Positions 8,801-17,139 of a DNA stretch of 64,000 bases are shown one piece after another. The DNA comes from VAZQ01 sp045811525 (lineage in GTDB: Bacteria > Pseudomonadota > Alphaproteobacteria > Rhizobiales > Xanthobacteraceae), in the NCBI GenBank assembly GCA_045811525.1, contig JBJMTV010000015.1, positions 1-64,000 on the forward strand, read 5' to 3'. The notes beneath the pieces are model-generated. The model was not told the DNA's origin. It did no database searches and saw only the letters and a program-made list of their open reading frames with translations. The stretch's first letter is position 1. Each line of letters opens with the position of its first letter. The position numbers and the translations under genes were made by a program.

Positions 8801-9636
8801 CCAGGTGGAAACAGGTCGATGATTCCGCCGCGCACCGCATAATCACCGCTTTCACGCACGGTCGAAGCGCGGATGAATCCATTGAGCTCGAGCCATTGCA
8901 CGATCCCGTCCATCGCCAGCACGTTTCCGGGCGCCATCGAGAGCGACTGCTTCGCGAGGAGAGCACGCGGGGGCACGCGCTGGAGCGCCGCATTGACGGT
9001 CGTGAGGACGATGAGCGGCCGGTCATTCCCTTTTAATCGCAACAGCCGCGATAGCGTGATCATGCGCTGGGCGACGGACCCGGCGTGCGGAGACACACGG
9101 TCATACGGCAAGCAGTCCCAGGCCGGGAATTCGAGGACGGCAGCATCGGGAGCGAAAAAAGCCAATGCACGGGCGAACGCTGCCATGCGCGGGCCATCGC
9201 GACAGATGACGGTCAAGCTGGTTGCTTGCGTTCGGGCGCGCGCAGCGACTGCGCGGGCGAGATCAGCGGCGACCAAGCCCTCGGCGCCATCGGCCACGCT
9301 GGCGAACGTGACCGCTCGCCCAGGAATGAGAAGGTCGGCGGGGTTGCGCGAAAGTCTCATCTCGCCCCGTCGATTAAAATCGCACACGCGGCGCAACAGC
9401 GCGGTGTCATAGGATTGCGGCACCCTCCCCTCTCCCGTGACCCAGGAAAGGAGCTCACCGTCCTCGACCTCGAGCAGGCGCTCGAACTGGTAGACCTCGG
9501 CCTCGCTCAGGTCCGCGAGGAGAGCATCAGCGAAGCCGCCCATTATGAGGTCGACCTCCCGCATTCCGCGACGCCAAGCCCGGAACAGGAGCTTGCGGCG
9601 GCGGGGATCGAGGCCCTCACTGGAACGAGTCGTCAT
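5845..9636 (-). CDS. mfd: Transcription-repair coupling factor Mfd, fused in frame behind an SdhE domain
   Basis: One open frame of 1263 codons. Residues from about 93 onward are full-length Mfd: the UvrB-like region (ALEFPAWDCLPYDR-type block, here VLEFPAWDCLPYDRVSPHAG), the RNA-polymerase interaction region (VVHVDHGIGRFVGL), the RecG-like translocase with Walker A GDVGFGKTEVALRA near residue 740, the DEEQHFG box, and the C-terminal TRCF domain. Mfd removes stalled RNA polymerase from DNA lesions and recruits UvrA. Residues 1-92 are an SdhE (DUF339) protein. In related genomes these are separate neighbouring genes. Mfd alone would start at ATG 9360 (1171 residues). The frame is taken from ATG 9636, since the earlier codon at 9663 is TTG. 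See the SdhE entry for the junction. Confidence 0.93.
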   Translation of the reverse strand: MTTRSSEGLDPRRRKLLFRAWRRGMREVDLIMGGFADALLADLSEAEVYQFERLLEVEDGELLSWVTGEGRVPQSYDTALLRRVCDFNRRGEMRLSRNPADLLIPGRAVTFASVADGAEGLVAADLARAVAARARTQATSLTVICRDGPRMAAFARALAFFAPDAAVLEFPAWDCLPYDRVSPHAGSVAQRMITLSRLLRLKGNDRPLIVLTTVNAALQRVPPRALLAKQSLSMAPGNVLAMDGIVQWLELNGFIRASTVRESGDYAVRGGIIDLFPPGMIDPVRLDFFGDTLETIRSFDPESQRTTDQLRALDLVPVAEFQLTTDSIKRFRVGYVEAFGAPTPDDALYHAVSEGRRHNGMEHWLPLFHERMDTLFDYVPGSPLLLEPLVEDAARERLTQITDFYEARQQVLAERGAGPPYRPLPPARLYLAEAEWRERHGSAARVQLTPFAVADGAEPVFDAGTKQGHNFASERAEPGRNVFAAVSAHVSALHAAGKRVVIALWSEGARDRMSHVLADHGLANLSPVRSWDEAIALPRQQVALAVLGLEGGFETSDVAVIGEQDILGDRLVRRRRSSRSAENFIAEVTSLAAGDLVVHVDHGIGRFVGLRAIEAAGAPHDCLEIHYAGGDKLFLPVENIELLSRYGSEEAHVELDRLGGGAWQARKARMKNRIREIANELIKIAAERQLREAPRLVTEQGPYDEFCAGFPYEETEDQQAAIDVVLSELAAGRPVDRLICGDVGFGKTEVALRAAFVAALGGKQVAVVVPTTLLARQHTKTFTDRFRGFPLRVGQASRLVSAKELAEVKKGLADGTIDIVVGTHALLGKGIKFRDLGLLVVDEEQHFGVAHKERLKQLRAEVHVLTLTATPIPRTLQLALSGVRDLSIIASPPVDRLAVRTFVTPFDRVTVREALLRERYRGGQAFYVCPRIEDLAGAKEFLDRHVPEMRVAVAHGQMPSRVLEDIMAAFYDGKYDALLSTTIIESGLDIPSANTLIVHRADRFGLSQLYQLRGRVGRSKQRAYALFTLPEARKITLQAERRLKVLQSLDTLGAGFQLASHDLDIRGAGNLLGEEQSGHIKEVGFELYQQMLEEAVAGIKAGMISPVADKWSPQITIGMPVMIPEDYVADLSVRLALYRRLAEIDDEREIEAFGAELVDRFGPLPVEVEHLLQIVAIKALCRQANVERIETGPKGAVVTFRDNSFVNPERLVAYIRNQGTAARVRPDMKVVFFDDWEAPEERLRGTSAVLRDLVSLAQPAKAA
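9361..9636 (-). other. sdhE: SdhE (succinate dehydrogenase flavinylation factor) domain at the N-terminus of the Mfd frame
   Basis: Residues 1-92 of the fused frame read as a complete SdhE/DUF339 protein: RRRKLLFRAWRRGMREVDL contains the conserved RGxxE motif (RGMRE), followed by LSEAEVYQFERLLEVEDGEL and the usual end YDTALLRRVCDFNRR. SdhE attaches FAD to SdhA of complex II and has no known link to Mfd. The junction holds a GGGG run (plus strand CCCC, 9365-9368) followed by GAGATGAG. Removing one G would end SdhE at a TGA overlapping the mfd ATG (ATGA). That is the arrangement expected for a coupled gene pair, so a single-base indel may have created the fusion. Confidence 0.8.
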
Positions 9637-9811
9637 CTGTGCATTGCCGCTCGCGAACGCCAAAAGCCCGGACGGGCCGGGCGCCGTGTCATATAGCGAT
9701 GCCGCTCAATGATGTCAGCGGGCCCGCAAGCCCGCAGAGAAGAAATCGGTGGGCGAGCATTGCCAGCCCGTCGCGCGCGCACGAGCATCGCCCGCCTTTC
9801 TCTGGAACGCC

Positions 9812-11911
9812 ATGCGGCCGAGCCTTCTCAATCCGCTGTTCGCTGTCATTACAGCATTGCCAGGCGTGGGACCGAAGCTCGAAAAGGTCTACCGTCGGCT
9901 CCTCGGCCGCGACGACGTTCCGCGGGTGATCGACCTCGTCTTCCACCTGCCGAGCAGGGCCATCGACCGCCGGTCCCGCCCGAAGCTGCGCGATGTGGAG
10001 CCTGACACCGTGGTCACGGTCGCTGTGACGGTCGACCGGCACCGTCCACCCCCGCCGGGACGCTGGCGCAGTCCGTATCAGATCTACGCAAGCGACGACA
10101 CGGGCGACCTTGTCCTCACATTCTTCAACGCACGCCGCGATTACCTGGAGCGCCTCTTACCGACGGGCGAGCGCCGTTACGTGTCCGGCACCGTGCGCCT
10201 CTATGACCACATGCTGCAGATGGTTCACCCGGATCGCATCGTCTCGGATGCAGACCTCAGCACGCTCCCGCTGCTGGAGCCGGTGTATCCCCTCACCGAA
10301 GGCTTGAGCCACCATCAGCTCCGGCGCGTGGTGGAAGCCGCACTCGCCCGAGTGCCGGAGGTGCCGGAATGGCAGGATCCGACTTGGGTCGCGCGCGAGC
10401 GCTTTCCCACCTTTACACAGGCTTTGCTGAGCCTGCACCGGCCTGTTGAGGCGGGTGATCTCCTTCCTGAAGGGCGGGCCTGGTCGCGACTGGCCTATGA
10501 CGAGTTCCTTGCTGGCCAGCTCGCCCTCGCTCTGGTGCGCGCACATCTGCGTAGGCCCGCCGGGCGCGCGACAATCCCCACGGGACATGTGCGGAGAAAG
10601 CTGATTGAGGCGCTCCCGTATTCGCTCACACCTTCGCAAAGCCGCGCAGTGGCTGAGATCGTCGAGGATCTGGTCAAGCCGGAGCGCATGCTTCGCCTGC
10701 TGCAGGGCGACGTCGGGTCGGGGAAGACGGTTGTGGCGCTCCTTGCAGCAGCGGCGGTCATCGAGGCCGGGAGGCAGGCCGCATTGATGGCGCCAACCGA
10801 GCTGCTCGCACGACAGCACCTCAACACGATCGCGCCGCTTGCAGAGGCTGCCGGCATCAATGTCGCCATTCTCACCGGCCGCGAGCGTGGTCGCGAGCGC
10901 ACCGCAGTCCTCGGTCGCCTCGCGCTCGGAGAGATCGACGTCCTGATCGGCACCCACGCGCTGTTTCAGGACGATGTTGCATTCCATGACCTCGCACTCG
11001 CCGTTGTCGACGAGCAGCATCGGTTCGGCGTGCACCAACGCTTGGCGCTGGCCAAGAAAGGCGAGGCCGTCGACATGCTGGTGATGACCGCGACGCCAAT
11101 CCCGCGCACGCTGGTCTTGACCTATTTCGGCGACATGGATGTCTCCGAGCTGCGCGAGAAGCCGGCCGGCCGCCAGCCAGTCGATACGCGGACGATCCCC
11201 CTCGACCGCCTGCCGGAGATTGTCGAAGCCGTCGGTCGCGCGCTGGCAGAGGGCCGCCGCGTCTACTGGGTATGCCCTCTGGTAGAGGAATCGGAGAATA
11301 CCGATCTCGCGGCCGCCGAGGACAGGTTCGCTGCCCTGCAGCAGCACTTCCATGACTGCGTTGATCTGCTGCACGGCCGCATGAAGGGCGTGGACAAGGA
11401 CCGCGCCATGGCGTGCTTTGCCGCGGGTGAAACGCGCCTTCTCGTTGCCACGACCGTCATCGAGGTCGGCGTCGACGTGCCCGAGGCGACGGTCATGGTG
11501 ATCGAGCACGCCGATCGTTTCGGATTGGCGCAGCTGCACCAGTTGCGCGGCCGCATTGGGCGCGGAGCTGAGCGATCCACCTGCCTGCTGCTGTACAAGA
11601 ATCCGCTCGGCCCGATCGCCAAGGCGCGACTGAACATCATGCGCGAGACGGAGGATGGCTTCCGCATTGCGGAGGAGGATCTGAAACTGCGGGGCGAAGG
11701 TGACGTGCTGGGCATCCGCCAATCGGGAATGCCCGGCTTCCGCCTTGCTCGCATCGAAACGCACGGCAAGCTCATCGGGGCGGCACGCGACGAGGCTTCG
11801 CTCATCCTCGCGCGTGATCCCGCCCTCGGGTCAGAGCGCGGGCAAGCTCTGCGTCATCTTCTGTATCTATTCGAGCGGGATGAGGCGATCAGGCTCATTC
11901 GGGCGGGGTGA
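9812..11911 (+). CDS. recG: ATP-dependent DNA helicase RecG
   Basis: A 699-residue protein with the RecG layout: an N-terminal wedge/OB domain (LPGVGPKLEKVYRRLLG near residue 15; VDRHRPPPPGRWRSPYQIYA), then helicase motifs including Walker A GDVGSGKTVVALLAA (about residue 299), the DEQHRFG box (about 400), MTATPIPRTL, and the C-terminal QLRGRIGRG motif VI. RecG remodels stalled replication forks and branched DNA. The ATG at 9812 is preferred because the family starts with MRPxxLNPLF. The open frame continues upstream to 9749 with non-family sequence. It is transcribed divergently from sdhE-mfd; about 175 bases between them carry the promoters. Confidence 0.95.
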   Translation: MRPSLLNPLFAVITALPGVGPKLEKVYRRLLGRDDVPRVIDLVFHLPSRAIDRRSRPKLRDVEPDTVVTVAVTVDRHRPPPPGRWRSPYQIYASDDTGDLVLTFFNARRDYLERLLPTGERRYVSGTVRLYDHMLQMVHPDRIVSDADLSTLPLLEPVYPLTEGLSHHQLRRVVEAALARVPEVPEWQDPTWVARERFPTFTQALLSLHRPVEAGDLLPEGRAWSRLAYDEFLAGQLALALVRAHLRRPAGRATIPTGHVRRKLIEALPYSLTPSQSRAVAEIVEDLVKPERMLRLLQGDVGSGKTVVALLAAAAVIEAGRQAALMAPTELLARQHLNTIAPLAEAAGINVAILTGRERGRERTAVLGRLALGEIDVLIGTHALFQDDVAFHDLALAVVDEQHRFGVHQRLALAKKGEAVDMLVMTATPIPRTLVLTYFGDMDVSELREKPAGRQPVDTRTIPLDRLPEIVEAVGRALAEGRRVYWVCPLVEESENTDLAAAEDRFAALQQHFHDCVDLLHGRMKGVDKDRAMACFAAGETRLLVATTVIEVGVDVPEATVMVIEHADRFGLAQLHQLRGRIGRGAERSTCLLLYKNPLGPIAKARLNIMRETEDGFRIAEEDLKLRGEGDVLGIRQSGMPGFRLARIETHGKLIGAARDEASLILARDPALGSERGQALRHLLYLFERDEAIRLIRAG

Positions 11912-11924
11912 GGTCCGGATGCCT

Positions 11925-12299
11925 CTATGACGGCACAGCGGCAAGCGGGTCCGGACCGAATCGGTTCGGCCCCAGCGTGCCGCGCGCGCAGTACCAGATG
12001 ATGAGAATGATCCAGCCGATGATCGGTATGAACCACAACAGCACCCACCAGCCGCTGCGATCCGTGTCATGCAATCGACGCACCGTCACGGCGATGCCGG
12101 GCAGAAGCAAAGCAAGACCGACGAGGCTGCTGATGGGGGTTATGTCCGAGTGAGAAAAAGCCACCTGGTCGATAATGCTTGCAGCAATGGAGAGGAGGAC
12201 GGCGAACAAGAACCAGTACCAGAACGCCGAGCGTGATGCCCGCCCGGTGAAATTTACGTAGTTCTGGAATCCTGATGAAATTGCCTCGCCGAATGTCAT
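11925..12299 (-). CDS. DUF805 family membrane protein
   Basis: A 124-residue protein with the DUF805 pattern: an N-terminal YVNFTGRASRSAFWYWFLF motif, three or four membrane segments, the conserved VRRLHDTDRSGWWVLLWFIP motif, and a short tail ending in GPNRFGPDPLA. DUF805 members are small inner-membrane proteins of unknown function. It lies convergent to recG, 13 bases from the recG stop, in the place where many Hyphomicrobiales carry small membrane genes between recG and glmS. Confidence 0.9.
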   Translation of the reverse strand: MTFGEAISSGFQNYVNFTGRASRSAFWYWFLFAVLLSIAASIIDQVAFSHSDITPISSLVGLALLLPGIAVTVRRLHDTDRSGWWVLLWFIPIIGWIILIIWYCARGTLGPNRFGPDPLAAVPS

Positions 12300-12369
12300 A
12301 GAATCACCCCCACACCGCTGCTAATGGGGAGCTTAGCATGCTTTTCGGTGGCTCCAACCGATAGCGGTG

Positions 12370-13149
12370 CTATTTCGCCGGCACCACGCTGCGCTTCGTT
12401 TGCAGGAGATGAGCCGCCTGCGCAGTCTCGGCAACTCCCGAGAGTTTCTTCTGCTGATCAGAGCTGCCGGGCTGCACCATCCCTGCCGACATAAGCAGGG
12501 TCATTGCTGCTTCTACCGTGATGTCGATATCCACGACGTCACGCCTGGGCACGTAGAAGAAGAAGCCGGTGGTCGGATTTGGCGTGCAGGGCATGAAAGC
12601 TGCCACGTGCTCGGTGTCCGGGAGCTGCCGGGCGATGTCGGCGCTGGCGGAATTGGAGAGAAACACGAGTGACCACATCCCCGGTGTGGGAAACTCGACA
12701 AGCCCCACGCGACGAAAGCTCGAGCCGGTCTTGGAGAACAGGGTTTCAAAAATCTGCTTGAGGCTCTTATAGATTGGCCGCACGACGGGCATGCGATTGA
12801 GGATGTACTCGCCAGCCTCGACAAACTTGCGCCCGACCAAGTTCGCAGTGAGAAAGCCCAGCAGCGTGAGTGCGCTCAAGGCGATGACGAGGCCAGTGCC
12901 GGGAACCTTCACCGGCAGATAGGTATCCGGCCGATACGCAGTCGGAATTAAGGGCCGTACCAGGTCATCTACCCAGGTGACAAACCACCAGGTCAGATTG
13001 AGCGTGATGTAGAGCGGCCCTACCAGGATGAGACCGGTCAGGAAATAATTGCGCAGCCGTACAATGAGACCCCGATAGAGCGGCACTGGCCGCTCCGGGG
13101 CACGGTCAGCCGGCGGCACCAAGCCCCCACTTTGATCGACCTCGTTCAT
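12370..13149 (-). CDS. DUF502 domain membrane protein
   Basis: A 259-residue protein with two N-terminal membrane segments (NYFLTGLILVGPLYITLNLT and GLVIALSALTLLGFLTANLV) and a soluble part holding the DUF502 motifs NRMPVVRPIYKSLKQIFETL, FRRVGLVEFP and FFFYVPRRDVVDIDITVE. DUF502 proteins are widespread, of unknown function, and conserved next to glmS and recG in this order. The ATG at 13149 is chosen; the frame continues eight codons up to a GTG at 13173. It follows glmS in the same direction (88 bases), so it may be in the glmS transcript. Confidence 0.9.
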   Translation of the reverse strand: MNEVDQSGGLVPPADRAPERPVPLYRGLIVRLRNYFLTGLILVGPLYITLNLTWWFVTWVDDLVRPLIPTAYRPDTYLPVKVPGTGLVIALSALTLLGFLTANLVGRKFVEAGEYILNRMPVVRPIYKSLKQIFETLFSKTGSSFRRVGLVEFPTPGMWSLVFLSNSASADIARQLPDTEHVAAFMPCTPNPTTGFFFYVPRRDVVDIDITVEAAMTLLMSAGMVQPGSSDQQKKLSGVAETAQAAHLLQTKRSVVPAK

Positions 13150-13236
13150 GCGACCGCGTCCGCCTCGCTCCACTCTCGATTCGGGCAGATTACCTGCGCA
13201 CCCGCCGCTAAGCGAGAGACCCGGATGCGGCGCGGA

Positions 13237-15060
13237 TCACTCCACCGTGACGGATTTTGCGAGGTTGCGCGGCTGGTCAACGTCGGTGCCCATAACGACC
13301 GCGGTATGATAGGCGATGAGTTGCACAGGGATGGCGTAGACCAGCGGTGTGATCGTGGCCGGCATGGCCGGTAATGTGAGCCGCGCCAAGACATCGCTGC
13401 GCACCTCATGGGCGCCCTTCGGGTCCGTCACGAGGATGATCTTGCCACGGCGTGCTGCAACCTCCTGCATGTTGGACACCGTCTTCTCGAACACCCGGTC
13501 ATAGGGGCCGATCACGATGACCGGCATCTTCTCGTCAATGAGCGCTATGGGTCCGTGCTTGAGCTCCCCTGCCGCGTAACCTTCGGCATGGATGTAGGAG
13601 ATTTCCTTCAACTTGAGCGCGCCTTCAAGCGCGAGGGGGTAGCTCGTGCCGCGGCCGAGGTAGAGCACGTCGCGGCTCTTGGCGAGGTCGCGCGCAAGAA
13701 GCTCGATCTGCGGCTCGAGCGCGAGTACCTCGGCCATCAGCCGCGGCACCTCGATCAAAGCCCGCACCAGCTTGCGCTCGTCCTCTGCCGACAGGACGCC
13801 TCGCGCACGGCCAGCGGCGACCGCGAGGCAAGCCAGCACTGCGAGCTGGCAGGTGAAAGCCTTCGTGGAGGCGACGCCGATCTCCGGCCCAGCGAGCGTC
13901 GGCATCACTGCATCGCTCTCACGCGCGATAGTCGAGGTCGGCACGTTCACCACCGCGACGGTATGCTGCTTCTGCTCCTTGGCATAACGCAAGCAAGCCA
14001 AAGTGTCGGCGGTCTCGCCCGACTGCGACACGAACAACGCGAGCCCGCGCGGCGACATCGGCGCCTCGCGGTAGCGCAGCTCCGAGGCGACGTCGATCTC
14101 CACCGGGATGCGCGCAAATCGCTCGAACCAGTATTTCGCGACCAGCCCCGCGTAGTAGGCCGTGCCACACGCCGTAATCGAGACGCGCTCAAGCGCGCGG
14201 AAATCGAAGGGCAGCGAGGGCAAGCGGACGCAGTCCGTCGCCATGTCGAGGTAGCGTGCAAGCGTGTGGCTCACGACCTCTGGCTGCTCGTGGATCTCCT
14301 TCGCCATGAAATGACGATAATTGCCCTTGTCGACCAGCAACGATGAGGCGAGCGACTTGACCACCTGACGCTCGACCACGCTCCCTTTCGCGTCGCGGAC
14401 CTCCACATGGTCCCGCGTCAGCACGGCCCAGTCACCGTCCTCGAGATAAGAAATTCGGTCGGTGAAAGGCGCGAGCGCAAGGGCGTCGGAGCCGAGATAA
14501 GTCTCGCCTTCGCCGTAGCCGATGGCGAGCGGCGAGCCCTTACGCGCGCCGATCATGAGGTCGTTCTCGCCCGAGAACAGGAACGCGAGCGCAAAGGCAC
14601 CACGCAGCCGCGGGAGCGCGGCCGCGACCGCGTCCACTGGTGCACGGCCCCTGTTCATCTCCTGGGTCACCAGGTGGGCAACCACCTCTGTGTCGGTCTC
14701 GGAGCCGAATTTGGCGCCCTTATTTTCGAGCTCCTCGCGCAGCTCGCGAAAATTCTCGATGATGCCGTTGTGCACGACTGCGAGCCGCTCGGTCGCGTGC
14801 GGATGGGCGTTGCTCTCGGTCGGCTTGCCATGCGTTGCCCAGCGCGTGTGGCCGATGCCTGTGGTCCCATTGAGGGGCTCACGTTCCAGCCGTGCCTCAA
14901 GATTGCGCAGCTTGCCTTCGGCACGCCGGCGTACCAGCTCGCCCTCTTCCAAAGTAGCAACCCCGGCCGAATCGTAGCCGCGATATTCGAGCCGCTTGAG
15001 CGCGTTGACCAGCGCACCGGCAACGGGTTCACGTCCGAGAATGCCGACTATTCCGCACAT
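13237..15060 (-). CDS. glmS: Glutamine-fructose-6-phosphate aminotransferase (isomerizing)
   Basis: A 607-residue GlmS of normal length. Cys2 of the MCGIVGILG start is the glutaminase nucleophile after Met removal. The N-terminal glutaminase domain includes GHTRWATHGKPTESNAHPH. Two SIS sugar-isomerase domains follow (TACGTAYYAGLVAKYW, SQSGETADTLA, LGRGTSYPLALEGALKLKE), and the protein ends in the family's KSVTVE. It makes glucosamine-6-phosphate for peptidoglycan and lipopolysaccharide. It lies downstream of glmU in the same direction (about 137 bases), which fits joint UDP-GlcNAc synthesis. No glmS ribozyme-like leader was recognised. Confidence 0.97.
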   Translation of the reverse strand: MCGIVGILGREPVAGALVNALKRLEYRGYDSAGVATLEEGELVRRRAEGKLRNLEARLEREPLNGTTGIGHTRWATHGKPTESNAHPHATERLAVVHNGIIENFRELREELENKGAKFGSETDTEVVAHLVTQEMNRGRAPVDAVAAALPRLRGAFALAFLFSGENDLMIGARKGSPLAIGYGEGETYLGSDALALAPFTDRISYLEDGDWAVLTRDHVEVRDAKGSVVERQVVKSLASSLLVDKGNYRHFMAKEIHEQPEVVSHTLARYLDMATDCVRLPSLPFDFRALERVSITACGTAYYAGLVAKYWFERFARIPVEIDVASELRYREAPMSPRGLALFVSQSGETADTLACLRYAKEQKQHTVAVVNVPTSTIARESDAVMPTLAGPEIGVASTKAFTCQLAVLACLAVAAGRARGVLSAEDERKLVRALIEVPRLMAEVLALEPQIELLARDLAKSRDVLYLGRGTSYPLALEGALKLKEISYIHAEGYAAGELKHGPIALIDEKMPVIVIGPYDRVFEKTVSNMQEVAARRGKIILVTDPKGAHEVRSDVLARLTLPAMPATITPLVYAIPVQLIAYHTAVVMGTDVDQPRNLAKSVTVE

Positions 15061-15197
15061 GCGAGCGGCGCCCTTTCTAAGTCTCGTCCCTGGTTCTATA
15101 CCCGCACGACGATGTATCGTCGGTGAACGTCACAAGCAGAAAGCGGAAAATAGGTCTAAGTTGTGAAAGTTTTTGGCTAACCCTCAGAAGAATCAGA

Positions 15198-16556
15198 CTA
15201 TTTGGCCACCTGGTTTTTGGATGCAGGGCGCGCGCGCTGGCGCTTGGCCCAGCCCTCCTTCACGGCTTGCCGCCCGCGTCCGACGGCAAGTGCGTCAGCC
15301 GGTACATCCTTCGTGATCACCGAGCCCGAGCCCACATACGCTCCGTCACCGATCTTCACCGGCGCCACCAGTGCGGAATTTGAGCCTATGAATGCGTTCT
15401 GCCCAATCTCGGTGCGATGCTTGGCCTGCCCGTCATAATTGCAGGTGATGGTGCCTGCGCCAATGTTCGCTCGCGCGCCCACCGTGGTGTCGCCGATATA
15501 GCTCAGATGATTGACTTTGGCCCCGCTCTGGATCACCGATTCCTTCACCTCGACAAAATTGCCGACGTGCACGTCCTCCTCAAGCCGGGCACCCGGACGC
15601 AGACGGGCTTAGGGCCCGACCAGAGCGCCCTTGCCCACATGCGCCCGCTCGAGATGCGAAAACGAGCGGATCACTGCTTTCTCCTCGACCGTGACGCCCG
15701 GCCCAAAAACGACGAAGGGCTCAACGACGACATCGCTGCCGAGCTGGGTGTCCGCAGCGAGAAATACGGTTTCTGGCGCGACCAAAGTGACGCCGGCCTG
15801 CATCGCCGCCGCGCGCAGGCGCTGCTGCAGTACGGCTTCCGCCTCCGCCAGTTGTGCCCTGGTATTGATGCCGCGCACCTCGTCCTCCTCGGTCTCGATC
15901 ACCACCGCTCGTTTCCCCATGCCGCGCGCGATCGCTACTGCGTCCGTGAGATAGTATTCGTGCTTGCGATTGTCGTTGGTGACCCGCTCGAGCACTGGCA
16001 AAGCGAGGTCTCCTGCCAAAGCCATTACTCCGCCATTGCAAAGATTAATGGCGCGTTCAGCTGCGGTGGCGTCGAGCTCCTCACGAATCCCCGCAACATC
16101 GCCCTTTTCGAGCAGCAGGCGCCCATAGCCGGTTGGGTCCTTGGGGCGAAAACCGAGCACTCCGACGGCGGCACCCCCACTGAGCGCCTCGCGCATGCGG
16201 CTCAGTGTTTGCGCCCTGATGAGTGGCGTGTCGGCGAAAATGATGAGCACGTCATCCCAGCGGCGTGTCAGTGCCGTCCGGGCTGCCAACACCGCATGCG
16301 CAGTCCCGTGACGCTCGCTCTGGACAAAAATCTCTGCAGCGGAGTCAACGGCGCGCACCTCGGCCACGACGTTTTCGGCGTTTGGGCCGACCACGACGGC
16401 AGTCGCGCTGCTGCCTGCGCTGCGCACCGCCTCGAGCACATGAGTGATGAGCGGCCTTCCGGCAATGGCGTGCAACACCTTGGGGCGTGCTGAGCGCATG
16501 CGGGTGCCCTCACCTGCCGCAAGCACAATGGCAAGACAGGTGCGCTTACCCCTCAA
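15198..16556 (-). pseudogene. glmU: Bifunctional GlmU, interrupted by an in-frame TAA codon
   Basis: The reading frame encodes a whole GlmU (about 452 codons): an N-terminal uridylyltransferase (CLAIVLAAGEGTRM, HGTAHAVLAA, GYGRLL, EYYLTDAV) and a C-terminal left-handed beta-helix acetyltransferase (NFVEVKES, NHLSYIGDTTVG, IGAGTITCNYDG, FIGSNSALVAPV). At about residue 316 the expected Tyr in GALVGPYARLRPGARL is a TAA (plus-strand 15609-15611). The frame is open on both sides, so one substitution explains it, not a frameshift. GlmU is normally essential, hence a base-call error, a split gene or rare readthrough must be considered. A TTG at 16556 after GGAGGAAGAG gives the family start; the frame extends to a GTG at 16631. 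Confidence 0.85.
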
Positions 16557-16761
16557 CTCTTCCTCCCCCAATGCATGGCGCGCTTCCACCCCTCTTAACC
16601 GAGCAGACGGGCGTGAAAAAGGCGCCGCCACCGGTGGCCGCTCTCATCAAGGTGGACCCATCCACTCGGCCCTCCTCGGTTCTCTGAGGATGATCCGCCT
16701 CCAACAAGTTGCGCGCAGGGGCGCTATTCCCGGCACTGCCGGTTGTTTATTGCTTTGCTGC

Positions 16762-17139
16762 ATGGCTGCGCCGTTCCGTCCCACGAGTCGCCAAGTTCAT
16801 TGGCTCCTGATCCTCGGCTTCCTTGCTGTGGGGGAGGCGCTTTACTTGCGCTATATGGCCCTCGAATACGGTCCGGTGTCCCTGCCCTGCCAAGCTGGTC
16901 TGCAGACATGGCTATGCACGGCCTTCCGCCTGACGATCACCTTGCATACTCACGCGGTGTTCGGGTGGGTGGCGCTCGGCGCCGCCCTCCTCAACCTGCT
17001 GCGGCCCTCAATCGTGCTGCTGTCAGTGGCGCTCGCAGCTGCAGCGTTCGGACTCGTTCTGCACAATGCGGATCTCGCCGGTTTTGCAGTCGCGGTGCTC
17101 ATTTTGAGCTTGGCGCGTCCCGCACCTGCACCAGAGTGA
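16762..17139 (+). CDS. Small hydrophobic membrane protein of unknown function
   Basis: From ATG 16762 the frame gives 125 residues with four membrane segments (HWLLILGFLAVGEALYL, LHTHAVFGWVALGAALLNLL, IVLLSVALAAAAFGLV, AGFAVAVLILSLA). A pair of cysteines sits in the loop LPCQAGLQTWLCTAF, which faintly recalls DsbB-type loops, but no family can be named. An ATG at 16690 is an alternative start, with GAGG touching it. The 3' end overlaps the convergent NdvC-like gene by 41 bases. It may belong with the glucan genes by position only. Confidence 0.5.
   Translation: MAAPFRPTSRQVHWLLILGFLAVGEALYLRYMALEYGPVSLPCQAGLQTWLCTAFRLTITLHTHAVFGWVALGAALLNLLRPSIVLLSVALAAAAFGLVLHNADLAGFAVAVLILSLARPAPAPE

Noticed and set aside
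10157..11764. A 535-codon open frame on the minus strand across recG
   Set aside because: It is fully antisense to a clear RecG, has no family motif and no ribosome-binding site, and long antisense frames are expected in GC-rich DNA.
15061..15197. Possible glmS ribozyme or leader element between glmU and glmS
   Set aside because: glmS lies on the minus strand and the region upstream of it shows none of the conserved ribozyme core; that ribozyme is typical of Gram-positive bacteria.
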